From contig JAZNGT010000027.1 of the NCBI GenBank assembly GCA_045576635.1, forward strand, positions 1 through 19,660: a stretch of 19,660 nucleotides of DNA. The letters run 5' to 3'. Below the pieces are notes generated by a model, which was not told where the DNA came from, made no database searches, and worked only from the letters and a program-made list of their open reading frames with translations. A program made the translations under genes and the position numbers. The stretch comes from Congzhengia sp045576635. Lineage in GTDB: Bacteria > Bacillota > Clostridia > UBA1381 > UBA9506. Each line of letters opens with the position of its first letter. Position 1 is the first letter of the stretch. Below, in pieces: positions 1 through 6,606 of this stretch.

Positions 1-1
1 G

Positions 2-259
2 AAATATTTTGAAATCGGTTTAAAAGGTTGTACCAAGGCAAATGGTATGCTCCTTGCGGCAGAAAAACTCGGAATTCCGAAAGAGCAGTGTGTTGCCATG
101 GGAGACAGTATAAACGATGAAGAAATGCTGAAAAGCGCCGGCATCGCAGTCGTTATGGAAAATGGAATGGAATGCACCAAAAAACTTGCAACATTTGTGA
201 CTGGTAACGCTTGGGACGGCGGCGTAGCAAGAGCAATCGAAAAAATTATATACACATAA
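2..259 (+). CDS. Cof-type HAD-superfamily phosphatase, C-terminal part
   Basis: This is the last 85 codons of a gene that begins before the window; the open frame runs from base 2 to a TAA at 257-259. The segment KGCTKANGM followed about 20 residues later by MGDSINDEEML matches the end of Cof/YbiV-type HAD hydrolases, where GDxxND is motif IV and binds the catalytic Mg2+. These soluble enzymes usually dephosphorylate sugar phosphates, FMN or other small phosphomonoesters, and the substrate cannot be told from this fragment. The final residues (NAWDGGVARAIEKII) also fit the family's usual ending. An intrinsic terminator follows within a few bases, so this is the last gene of its transcript. 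The family is secure; the specific function is unknown. Confidence 0.85.
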   Translation, partial: KYFEIGLKGCTKANGMLLAAEKLGIPKEQCVAMGDSINDEEMLKSAGIAVVMENGMECTKKLATFVTGNAWDGGVARAIEKIIYT

Positions 260-260
260 A

Positions 261-296
261 AAAACAAGCAGTACGAAAGTACTGCTTGTTTTTTTA
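261..296. terminator. Bidirectional intrinsic terminator between convergent genes
   Basis: A perfect 13-bp stem (262-274 pairing with 279-291) closes a GAAA tetraloop and is flanked by an A-run on the left and a T-run on the right. It can therefore end both the HAD gene (+) and apgM (-). The apgM stop codon lies a few bases beyond it. Confidence 0.9.
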
Positions 297-301
297 TAGA
301 A

Positions 302-1510
302 TTATTTTTTCAAAAACCGTTCCATCAGTGTGTAGCCGGGCTCAATGTAAAGTCCGGTTTCTTTTGCGTTTTCTTCTGTGTAAGAAACGTTTAAACCGGT
401 ATCTTTGCGGCTGTCAAAAATCACAAATGGCACTGCATCATGCACGTGCGTTTTTAAAGCGATGGGTGTGGGGTGGTCGGGTGTAATTAACACTTTAAAT
501 TCTTCGCCGGTGGAGTTTAAATATGCCACAACGGGGCCGACTACCTTTTCGTCAATCAGTTCAATAGATTTGATTTTGTCTTCCAAATCGCCGTGATGAC
601 CACATTCGTCCGGTGCTTCCATGTGAATGTACACAAAATCTGTGCCGTTTTTAAATGCGTCAATCGCGGCTTGTGCCTTACCGTCAAAATTGGTGTCGAT
701 ATTTCCGGTTGCGCCGGGGACGTTTATAATATCCATTCCGGCACCAAAGCCAATACCTTTTAAAAGGTCAACGGCAGATATCATTGTACCTGAAACACCG
801 TACTTTTCACGGAACAAAGAAAGTGCAGGTTTTGTGCCTTCTCCCCAAATCCAAAGCGAGTTTGCAGGATTTAATCCGCGCGCAATTCTTTTTTTGTTTA
901 TGGGGTGTTCTAAAAGAAGTTCGTGACTCTTTTTCATAATTTCTAAAATCACATCTGCACCATCACCTTTTGGAAGATACTCTGTGATTTTGCGGTCAGA
1001 AATATCGTGTGGGGGAGTAAGTGTAACGTTTGTCGAGCCGCCGTCCCACACAAGCAAATGACGATAACTGGTACCACCGTACAAAGAAATATGTTCAAAC
1101 TTTATCTGTTCTTTTAAGTAATTGATAAGTTCGTGTGCTTCTTCTGTGGTGATTTCGCCCGAGGAGTAGTCTACCATTGTTTTGTCTTCATAGTTTTCCT
1201 CGTTTGAGAGCGTAACGACATTTGCACGAAAAGTCACATCGCTGTCTTTTAACGTAACACCGATGCTTAATGCTTCGAGAGGGGAACGACCGGTATAATA
1301 CTGCATTGGGTCATATCCCATAACGCTTAAATTTGCAACGTCACTTCCGGGTGCTAAAGAATTATCCACGGTTTTTACAAGACCAAGCTCTCCTTTTGCG
1401 CAAAGCGCGTCTATATTTGGTTTATTGGCAACACAAAGCGGTGTTTTGCCGTTTAAGCTATCGCAGGGATAGTCCGCCATGCCGTCGCCTAAAAAGATTA
1501 CGTATTTCAT
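302..1510 (-). CDS. apgM: 2,3-bisphosphoglycerate-independent phosphoglycerate mutase, ApgM type
   Basis: Interconverts 3- and 2-phosphoglycerate in glycolysis and gluconeogenesis in the cytoplasm. The 402-aa protein opens with MKYVIFLGDGMADYP, the metal-binding start of the alkaline-phosphatase fold. The DVANLSVMGYDP segment carries the expected nucleophilic serine (about residue 62), and the metal-ligand segments EAPDECGHHGD and ITPDHPTPIALKTHVHD appear near the C-terminus. Length and motif order match the archaeal-type (ApgM) enzymes that are also common in Clostridia, not the longer GpmI. The ATG is preceded by GAGGAA at good spacing and by its own promoter. Related proteins were once annotated as homoserine kinases or phosphonopyruvate decarboxylases; the motifs favour mutase. 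The gene stands alone between two terminators. Confidence 0.92.
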   Translation of the reverse strand: MKYVIFLGDGMADYPCDSLNGKTPLCVANKPNIDALCAKGELGLVKTVDNSLAPGSDVANLSVMGYDPMQYYTGRSPLEALSIGVTLKDSDVTFRANVVTLSNEENYEDKTMVDYSSGEITTEEAHELINYLKEQIKFEHISLYGGTSYRHLLVWDGGSTNVTLTPPHDISDRKITEYLPKGDGADVILEIMKKSHELLLEHPINKKRIARGLNPANSLWIWGEGTKPALSLFREKYGVSGTMISAVDLLKGIGFGAGMDIINVPGATGNIDTNFDGKAQAAIDAFKNGTDFVYIHMEAPDECGHHGDLEDKIKSIELIDEKVVGPVVAYLNSTGEEFKVLITPDHPTPIALKTHVHDAVPFVIFDSRKDTGLNVSYTEENAKETGLYIEPGYTLMERFLKK

Positions 1511-1546
1511 ATTGCATTCCTCACAGTTTGATTAGTATATAAATTC

Positions 1547-1575
1547 ATTGTACCACAAAAAAAGATAAAATTCTA
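1547..1575 (-). promoter_or_regulatory. Promoter of apgM
   Basis: On the minus strand TACAAT (1547-1552) is preceded by TG one base upstream, giving an extended -10. The -35 region is poorly matched. The predicted start lies about 30 bases before the apgM ATG. No other gene shares this promoter, since the tRNA operon upstream ends in a terminator. Confidence 0.6.
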
Positions 1576-1582
1576 CTGTTTT

Positions 1583-1619
1583 AAATAAAAAAACGGAACA
1601 AGTTTCCTTGTTCCGTTTT
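1583..1619 (-). terminator. Intrinsic terminator of the tRNA operon
   Basis: A perfect 13-bp stem (1590-1602 with 1607-1619) with a GAAA loop in the transcript is followed by TTTATTT. The base of the stem begins at the final A of the tRNA-Lys CCA end, so tRNA and terminator are directly fused. Confidence 0.9.
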
Positions 1620-1694
1620 GGTGATCCATCGGAGATTCGAACTCCGGACACCTTGATTAAAAGTCAAGTGCTCTGCCAACTGAGCTAATGGATC
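1619..1694 (-). tRNA. tRNA-Lys (anticodon UUU)
   Basis: The minus strand folds as a full cloverleaf: acceptor arm GATCCAT/ATGGATC, discriminator A, encoded CCA, T-loop GTTCGAATC, and anticodon stem CTTGA/TCAAG enclosing loop CTTTTAA. It is the last gene of the six-tRNA operon and abuts the terminator. Confidence 0.97.
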
Positions 1695-1711
1695 ATATTT
1701 AATTTAAAAAA

Positions 1712-1787
1712 TGGCTGGGCTGGCAGGACTCGAACCTACGAAATGCCAGAATCAAAATCTAGTGCCTTACCACTTGGCTACAGCCCA
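1712..1787 (-). tRNA. tRNA-Gln (anticodon UUG)
   Basis: Acceptor TGGGCTG/CAGCCCA with discriminator G and encoded CCA; T-loop GTTCGAGTC; anticodon stem CTAGA/TCTGG around loop TTTTGAT. It is closely similar to the next tRNA upstream, which reads CAG. Confidence 0.97.
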
Positions 1788-1796
1788 ATAAAAGGT

Positions 1797-1873
1797 TGGC
1801 TGGGATGGCAGGACTCGAACCTACGAAATGCCGGAATCAGAATCCGGTGCCTTACCAACTTGGCGACATCCCA
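1797..1873 (-). tRNA. tRNA-Gln (anticodon CUG)
   Basis: Acceptor TGGGATG/CATCCCA, discriminator G, encoded CCA, anticodon stem CCGGA/TCCGG around TTCTGAT. The T-arm and variable region are the same as in the neighbouring tRNA-Gln(UUG). Differences in the acceptor and anticodon stems are largely paired changes, as expected of a functional duplicate. Confidence 0.96.
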
Positions 1874-1880
1874 ATCCACT

Positions 1881-1903
1881 ATTCGGACTTAACTTGTCCG
1901 AAT
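1881..1903 (-). other. Hairpin in the spacer between tRNA-His and tRNA-Gln
   Basis: A perfect 8-bp stem (ATTCGGAC/GTCCGAAT, 7-base loop) sits in the 62-base spacer, by far the longest in this operon (the others are 9 to 24 bases). A second weaker pairing, TACACA with TGTGTA, follows. There is no T-run on the downstream side in the direction of transcription, so it is not an obvious terminator. It may be a processing signal. Confidence 0.5.
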
Positions 1904-1935
1904 ACACAAGATTTATACAGAGCTGTGTAAAAAAA

Positions 1936-2013
1936 TGGGGTGGATAATCGGAGTCGAACCGACGACCTCTAGAGCCACAATCTAGCGCTCTAACCAACTG
2001 AGCTATATCCACC
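1936..2013 (-). tRNA. tRNA-His (anticodon GUG)
   Basis: Acceptor GTGGATA/TATCCAC with discriminator C and encoded CCA; anticodon stem CTAGA/TCTAG around TTGTGGC. The base before the acceptor stem is G, giving the extra G(-1):C73 pair that identifies histidine tRNAs, so it is included here. Confidence 0.97.
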
Positions 2014-2037
2014 AGACTAAGCGCTTAAGTGGCGCGG

Positions 2038-2114
<77 letters not shown>

Positions 2115-2123
2115 ATCATTTGG

Positions 2124-2198
2124 TGGAGCGGGTGATGGGAATCGAACCCACACGACCAGCTTGGAAGGCTGGGATTCTAGCCATTGAACTACACCCGC
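2124..2198 (-). tRNA. tRNA-Gly (anticodon UCC)
   Basis: Acceptor GCGGGTG/CACCCGC, discriminator T, encoded CCA; anticodon loop CTTCCAA; T-loop GTTCGATTC. It is the first gene of the operon, about 22 bases after the predicted transcription start. Confidence 0.97.
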
Positions 2199-2226
2199 AT
2201 TTCCTTTTACGCTCACCGACTTTTCA

Positions 2227-2255
2227 ATTATAACAGTTAAAGACTGGGTTGTCAA
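2227..2255 (-). promoter_or_regulatory. Perfect-consensus promoter of the tRNA operon
   Basis: On the minus strand TTGACA (2250-2255) and TATAAT (2227-2232) are exact and separated by 17 bases. A/T-rich tracts upstream could act as an UP element. This agrees with the high expression expected of a stable-RNA operon. Confidence 0.95.
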
Positions 2256-2291
2256 GTATTTTTTTGAAAAAAAGACAAAAAACTTAATTTG

Positions 2292-2320
2292 TTGCAATTT
2301 TTTCGATTTTATGGTATACT
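2292..2320 (+). promoter_or_regulatory. Promoter of the SLH/glucosaminidase gene
   Basis: TTGCAA (2292-2297), a 17-base spacer, then TATACT (2315-2320) with an extended TG. Transcription would start near 2327, which rules out the upstream in-frame TTG at 2289 as the translation start. It is divergent from the tRNA promoter with only about 37 bases between the two -35 boxes. Confidence 0.75.
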
Positions 2321-2414
2321 ATGCATGGTTATGTGTGGTATATTCTTATGTTTTCATACATATAGATTGATTGTACATGCTGTAAAAAACAATTTTGTTA
2401 TGAGGGATGGACGT

Positions 2415-3587
2415 ATGGTAAAAAAGATTCTTTATTTATGTGTTGTAATTACCGTGTTTATCACGATGAATTTTCAGACAATTTCAGGCGTGACTGCAAA
2501 AAACAGTCATTTTACCGATGTCGGCAAAAACTTTGACTGGGCAGAAGAGGCAATTGATGAACTGGTCGGACGTGGTGTCATTGCGGGAATGGATAATAAG
2601 ACATTTGCACCGGATGCATCGGTTACAAAAGAGCAGTTTACCAAAATGCTTGTCTTGGCGCTCGGTATTACCGTGCCTGAAACGGTAGAATCCGTGTATG
2701 ACGATGTAGAAGAGGACCGCTGGTCTCTTCCCTTTATCAGTGCAGCAGAGGGAATTTTAGCTGACGACAGTTATGGATCTTACGCATTTCATCCGGAAGA
2801 AAACTATACCCGCGAAAAATGTGCATATGCAATCTCTATGGCGCTTGGCGTAGGCGATAAAAAGAACTTACTGGACGAAAAGGTTTTAGAGACAAACTTT
2901 GAAGATGCCGAAAAAATTTCATCCTCTCTTTCTGTTCCTGTTGCAATTGCGGCAGAGCGCGGCATTGTAAAGGGTGCTGACGGCTTCCTCCGCCCGAAAG
3001 GTGAGGTCACAAGGGCAGAGGCTGCGGTAATGCTGCATCGTGCTATCCAATATAAAGAACGAAATTCCGGCGGACTTTTTATCACACAAACACCCATGCT
3101 CGGGAAAAGCACAGTATCGTTAGAGCAGGCAAAAAAGTGGGCACAAAATAAGGGAGCGCATCAGCGATTTATTGATGTTGCAGAGTATTATTGGAAATAT
3201 GGTGAGATTACCGGCATCCGCCCCGAAATTTTGTATGGACAAGCTGCCAAAGAAACGGCATACGGAAAGTATACCGGTCAGGTCAAACCGGAGCAGAACA
3301 ACTGGGCAGGCATTAAAATTAAAAATCCGATTGGGGATAGGACCGAAGACCACGAAACATTCCTAACGCCCGAAGACGGCGTAAGAGCGCACTTTAATCA
3401 CATGTCTCAATATGTGGGTGTGGAGCCGGTAGGAGAGCCGCATGACCGCTATTTCGTATTAAATACTGTGGCGTGGAGAGGAACAGTGAAAAACGTTGAA
3501 CAGTTAGGTGGAAAATGGGCGCCTGATGTAACATACGGCTACAACATCGTGGTGAAAATGCTTCGTTCTATGGAAAATACAAAATAA
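2415..3587 (+). CDS. SLH-anchored cell-wall glucosaminidase
   Basis: A 390-aa exported protein. Residues 1-28 are a signal peptide (MVKK, hydrophobic core, cleavage near SGVTA). Three SLH repeats follow at about 33-84, 94-145 and 161-212, each ending in a TRAE-like element (TKEQ, TREK, TRAE). SLH triplets bind secondary cell-wall polymers. Residues about 237-385 resemble the endo-beta-N-acetylglucosaminidase (GH73/LytG-like) fold: GIRPEILYGQAAKETAYGK, where E280 is the presumed catalytic acid, then NNWAGIK. The likely role is cutting peptidoglycan glycan strands during growth or separation. The start at 2415 is chosen because it has GAGGGATGG upstream, begins a clear signal peptide and lies downstream of the promoter; ATG 2400 has no ribosome binding site. 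Substrate specificity is inferred from the family. Confidence 0.85.
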   Translation: MVKKILYLCVVITVFITMNFQTISGVTAKNSHFTDVGKNFDWAEEAIDELVGRGVIAGMDNKTFAPDASVTKEQFTKMLVLALGITVPETVESVYDDVEEDRWSLPFISAAEGILADDSYGSYAFHPEENYTREKCAYAISMALGVGDKKNLLDEKVLETNFEDAEKISSSLSVPVAIAAERGIVKGADGFLRPKGEVTRAEAAVMLHRAIQYKERNSGGLFITQTPMLGKSTVSLEQAKKWAQNKGAHQRFIDVAEYYWKYGEITGIRPEILYGQAAKETAYGKYTGQVKPEQNNWAGIKIKNPIGDRTEDHETFLTPEDGVRAHFNHMSQYVGVEPVGEPHDRYFVLNTVAWRGTVKNVEQLGGKWAPDVTYGYNIVVKMLRSMENTK

Positions 3588-3597
3588 TTATGCGATG

Positions 3598-3626
3598 AAA
3601 GAACCGCTTTTTAGCGGTTCTTTTTT
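3598..3626. terminator. Bidirectional terminator, overlapping a CDS end
   Basis: Stem AAAGAACCGC/GCGGTTCTTT with loop TTTTTA, then T-run on the plus strand and an A-rich left flank. It ends the SLH gene. The same bases include the last codons (KKNR) and stop of the oxidoreductase on the minus strand. Confidence 0.85.
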
Positions 3627-4927
3627 AATCCCTTTGCGTCGCCGGTTGCAGGGTTATCAATAAGGGTTCCGTCTTCTTGAAACCTTGACCCGTGACAAGG
3701 ACAGTCCCAACTTCTTTCGGCATCGTTCCATTTTAAAGTGCAGCCTAAATGGGGGCAGCGCTTGGGGAAAGGAGAAACCAGATTCTTGGCACTTTCAAAC
3801 CCGTTTATAAAAAGCTGCGGTTTTAACATACTGCGCGATGGAGAGAAAACATCGGCGTAATCAGGAGTTTTGTCCTGTACCATTTGAGAAAGTATCATTG
3901 CAGACACCATAGAAGACGTCATACCCCATTTATTAAACCCCGTTGCAACAAATAAGTTTGGCGTATTTTTTCCGTACTGACCGATATAGGGAATACCGTC
4001 AAGACTCATACAGTCCTGCGCCGCCCATTCATATTGCGGTGTCGCTTTCTCAAAATATTGGTTCTTAAAATTTTCTATTTCTTGCCATGCACCGCTTTTT
4101 TTTCCTGTGCGGTGACTTCCTCCGCCAATCAATAAAAAGTCTTTATAATTTCTAAACGAAAACCCGTTTGTATCGGCATCTACGTACATTCCGTCGAGTG
4201 TTGGAGCATTTTTATATGCGGTCACATACGAGCGGTTCTGATAAAGTTTTAAAAAGTAACCACCGTGTTTGTTGATAAACGGAAAGTGCGTTGCGACGAT
4301 TATTTTGTCTGCCGTGATCGTTCCTTTTTCTGTTTTTACGGAATGCGGCGTAATTTCACGTACGAAGGTGTGTTCATAAATTGTCAGGTCTTTTGTGATT
4401 TCCGCCACAAATTTTAACGGATGAAACTGCGCCTGGTCGCAAAACTTGATAGAGCCTTTCGTCTTAAACGGAAGATTCGTATGTTCGACAAATTCGGCAG
4501 AAAACCTGAGACTCTTTACAGCATCTACCTCTTCCTCAATTTTTGCTCTGTCGGTTAACGAATAGGTGTAGGCGTCCTTTTTTTCAAAATCGCATTCTAT
4601 GGATTTTGCTAAATCTTCATACGCGTAAAGCGCATTTTGGTTTGCAGTTAAATACTGTTTTGCAGCGTCTTTTCCGTACGCTTTTATAATGGAACTGTAA
4701 ATCAACCCGTGTTGAAATGTGATTTTCGCGGTTGTGTTTTTTGTAATTTTCGAGGCAATTTTACTTCCCTCCACTAAAACACAATGGATCCCTGCTTTTT
4801 TCATTTCGTACGCACAGAGAAGACCGCACAGACCACCGCCTATTACCAAAACATCGGTTTTTATATTTTCATTTAGTGTCTCAAAATCAGGGAGTGTACA
4901 GGTTTTGCTCCAAACGGATTCTCTCAT
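3611..4927 (-). CDS. FAD-dependent oxidoreductase with C-terminal Rieske domain (YhfW-like)
   Basis: A 438-aa protein combining a DAO/glycine-oxidase-type flavin fold with a Rieske iron-sulfur domain, as in Bacillus YhfW. The N-terminus has the ADP-binding motif VLVIGGGLCGLLCAYEM (G30-G35) and a second flavin-contact region, FLLIGGGSHRTG, in the middle. The Rieske ligands are visible: C391-P-H393 and C409-P-C-H412; C396 and C411 are placed as the disulfide pair of the CTHLGC/CPCHGS type. The protein probably moves electrons from an amine or other reduced substrate through FAD to the 2Fe-2S cluster; the substrate is unknown. The ATG at 4927 has GGAG upstream. It is a single-gene unit transcribed divergently from metF. 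No signal peptide is seen, so it is probably cytoplasmic. Confidence 0.85.
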   Translation of the reverse strand: MRESVWSKTCTLPDFETLNENIKTDVLVIGGGLCGLLCAYEMKKAGIHCVLVEGSKIASKITKNTTAKITFQHGLIYSSIIKAYGKDAAKQYLTANQNALYAYEDLAKSIECDFEKKDAYTYSLTDRAKIEEEVDAVKSLRFSAEFVEHTNLPFKTKGSIKFCDQAQFHPLKFVAEITKDLTIYEHTFVREITPHSVKTEKGTITADKIIVATHFPFINKHGGYFLKLYQNRSYVTAYKNAPTLDGMYVDADTNGFSFRNYKDFLLIGGGSHRTGKKSGAWQEIENFKNQYFEKATPQYEWAAQDCMSLDGIPYIGQYGKNTPNLFVATGFNKWGMTSSMVSAMILSQMVQDKTPDYADVFSPSRSMLKPQLFINGFESAKNLVSPFPKRCPHLGCTLKWNDAERSWDCPCHGSRFQEDGTLIDNPATGDAKGLKKNR

Positions 4928-5012
4928 CAGTTAAAACTCCTTACATATTTTATTTTTATCTTTTGCATATTTTGAAAATTTAAACCTTGTCTTCAAAAGA
5001 GATTGGATATCG

Positions 5013-5042
5013 TTGACAACACCTAGATAAAAGTGATACAAT
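5013..5042 (+). promoter_or_regulatory. Promoter of the metF-metH operon
   Basis: TTGACA (5013-5018), 18-base spacer, TACAAT (5037-5042). The leader is only about 15-25 bases, leaving no room downstream of the promoter for a SAM riboswitch, T-box or cobalamin riboswitch. Confidence 0.8.
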
Positions 5043-5065
5043 GATAAATTAAGGAAGTGAGAAAA

Positions 5066-5926
5066 ATGAAGTTATCCGAACTTTTTAAAACCAAACAAAC
5101 CACGCTTTCATTTGAGGTGTTTCCGCCGAAAAACTGGGAGGCGTATGATAGCGTAAAAACTGCTACGGAAGACATTGCGCGCTTAAAACCTGATTTTATG
5201 AGCGTAACTTATGGTGCCGGCGGCGGTACGAGCGAAACATCTGCAAGTATTGCAGAAAATATTTTAAAAAATTATGGCGTTACACCGCTTGCACATTTAA
5301 CGTGCGTTTCCTCCACAAAGGATATGGTAAAAAAAGAGTTATCACTTTTAAAAGAAATTGGCATAAAAAATATTCTTGCACTCCGAGGAGATGTTCCAAA
5401 AGAAGGCGCTTTGGCGCAGGAATACCGCTATGCAAGTGAACTGATTTCTGATATCAAAGAAATGGGCGATTTTTGTATCGGAGCTGCGTGCTATCCGGAA
5501 GGACACGTAGAGTCGCATCACCAAAAGGACGATATCCGTTTTTTGAAAGAAAAAGTAGAAAGAGGCTGCGATTTTTTAACAACGCAGATGTTTTTTGATA
5601 ATAATATTTTATATAATTTTCTTTATAAAATCAGAGAAGTAGGAATTACCGTTCCGGTTGTTGCAGGCATTATGCCCGTAACCAATGGTAAACAAATCAA
5701 ACGCATATGTGAACTTTCGGGAACGTATCTTCCGCAGCGGTTTAAATCCATCGTTGACCGTTTTGGCGATAACCCTCCAGCCATGAAGCAGGCAGGTGTT
5801 GCGTATGCAACCGAACAGATTATTGATCTTTTGGCAAACGGTGTAAAAAATATCCATGTGTATACTATGAACAAACCGGAAATCGCCGCCGCGATTCAAA
5901 AGAATTTATCGGAGATTATCGTATGA
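5066..5926 (+). CDS. metF: 5,10-methylenetetrahydrofolate reductase
   Basis: Reduces methylenetetrahydrofolate to methyltetrahydrofolate, the methyl donor for methionine synthase; a cytoplasmic flavoenzyme with a TIM-barrel fold. Diagnostic segments are SFEVFPPK (catalytic Glu at residue 17), VTYGAGG, ILALRGD, AACYPEGH, TQMFFD and, near the end, HVYTMN (HFYTLN in E. coli). The length of 286 aa is close to the E. coli enzyme (296). ATG 5066 is preferred over an upstream in-frame GTG at 5057, because AAGGAAGTGAG sits at correct spacing only for the ATG. The TGA stop overlaps the next start (ATGA), so the two genes are translationally coupled. It is the first gene of a three-gene methionine operon that makes the substrate used by the third. 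Confidence 0.96.
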   Translation: MKLSELFKTKQTTLSFEVFPPKNWEAYDSVKTATEDIARLKPDFMSVTYGAGGGTSETSASIAENILKNYGVTPLAHLTCVSSTKDMVKKELSLLKEIGIKNILALRGDVPKEGALAQEYRYASELISDIKEMGDFCIGAACYPEGHVESHHQKDDIRFLKEKVERGCDFLTTQMFFDNNILYNFLYKIREVGITVPVVAGIMPVTNGKQIKRICELSGTYLPQRFKSIVDRFGDNPPAMKQAGVAYATEQIIDLLANGVKNIHVYTMNKPEIAAAIQKNLSEIIV

Positions 5927-6600
5927 TATACATAGAAACGTTAGAGCCCGGCGCGCTTTCCGTAAATGAGGATGAAGTTCTTCGGTATCTGGGGTATGGA
6001 AAAAATCAGCCGGAGGGCAAAGTGAAAGAACAAATAACATCCGTTACAAACGAGATTGTTTTGGCGGCAAATTGTCGTGCTTGCTTTACGGTAACGGATA
6101 TTGCCGTACAGCAAAACACAGTTGATTTTGGTGCGTTTTCTGTTTTTTCTAAAAGCCTTAGTAAAAACTTAAAGGGCGCAAAACAAGCAGTTTTATTTGC
6201 AGCAACAGTCGGAACAGAAGTTGACAGAATTATTGGAAAATATGCAAAACTTTCCCCGGCATCGTCAGTAATCGCGCAGGCGTCAGGTGCTGCCGCAATT
6301 GAAAGTTTTTGCAATTTGTTATGTTTAAGCCTCAAAGAAAAATTTAGAAAAAACAACTTATTTTTGCGTCCGAGATTCAGTCCCGGATATGGAGATTTTG
6401 ATCTTTCTTACCAAAAGGAACTGTTTTCCGTTTTGGACTGCACCAGAAAAATTGGCGTTTCACTCACAGAAAGCCTTATGATGACTCCAACAAAGTCGGT
6501 TACTGCCGTTATCGGCATTGGAGAACGCGACGAAAATTGTCATACCGAGGGTTGTGAGATATGCGAAAAACGTAAAACGTGTGACTATGCGAGAGGATGA
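5923..6600 (+). CDS. Free-standing methionine synthase reactivation-domain protein
   Basis: A 225-aa protein matching the C-terminal SAM-binding activation domain of MetH, here encoded on its own. In full-length MetH this domain rebinds cobalamin oxidised to cob(II)alamin and, with an electron donor, remethylates it from S-adenosylmethionine. The recognisable core is RPRFSPGYGDFDLSYQKELF (about 150-170) followed by LTESLMMTPTKSVTAVIGIG, the equivalent of the SAM-contact region. The last 20 residues hold four cysteines (C206, C211, C214, C220), which may bind a metal or cluster. It overlaps metF by 4 bases and ends 6 bases before metH, whose product lacks this domain. Length and position fit the split methionine synthases known from Thermotoga and Clostridia. 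Confidence 0.88.
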   Translation: MIYIETLEPGALSVNEDEVLRYLGYGKNQPEGKVKEQITSVTNEIVLAANCRACFTVTDIAVQQNTVDFGAFSVFSKSLSKNLKGAKQAVLFAATVGTEVDRIIGKYAKLSPASSVIAQASGAAAIESFCNLLCLSLKEKFRKNNLFLRPRFSPGYGDFDLSYQKELFSVLDCTRKIGVSLTESLMMTPTKSVTAVIGIGERDENCHTEGCEICEKRKTCDYARG

Positions 6601-6606
6601 AGTAAT

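Noticed and set aside
2289..2414. Longer start of the SLH protein from a TTG
   Set aside because: It lies upstream of the predicted transcription start and before the promoter's -10 box; the signal peptide begins at 2415.
4928..5065. SAM riboswitch or T-box upstream of metF
   Set aside because: No conserved core or T-box motif is visible, and the leader after the promoter is only about 20 bases.
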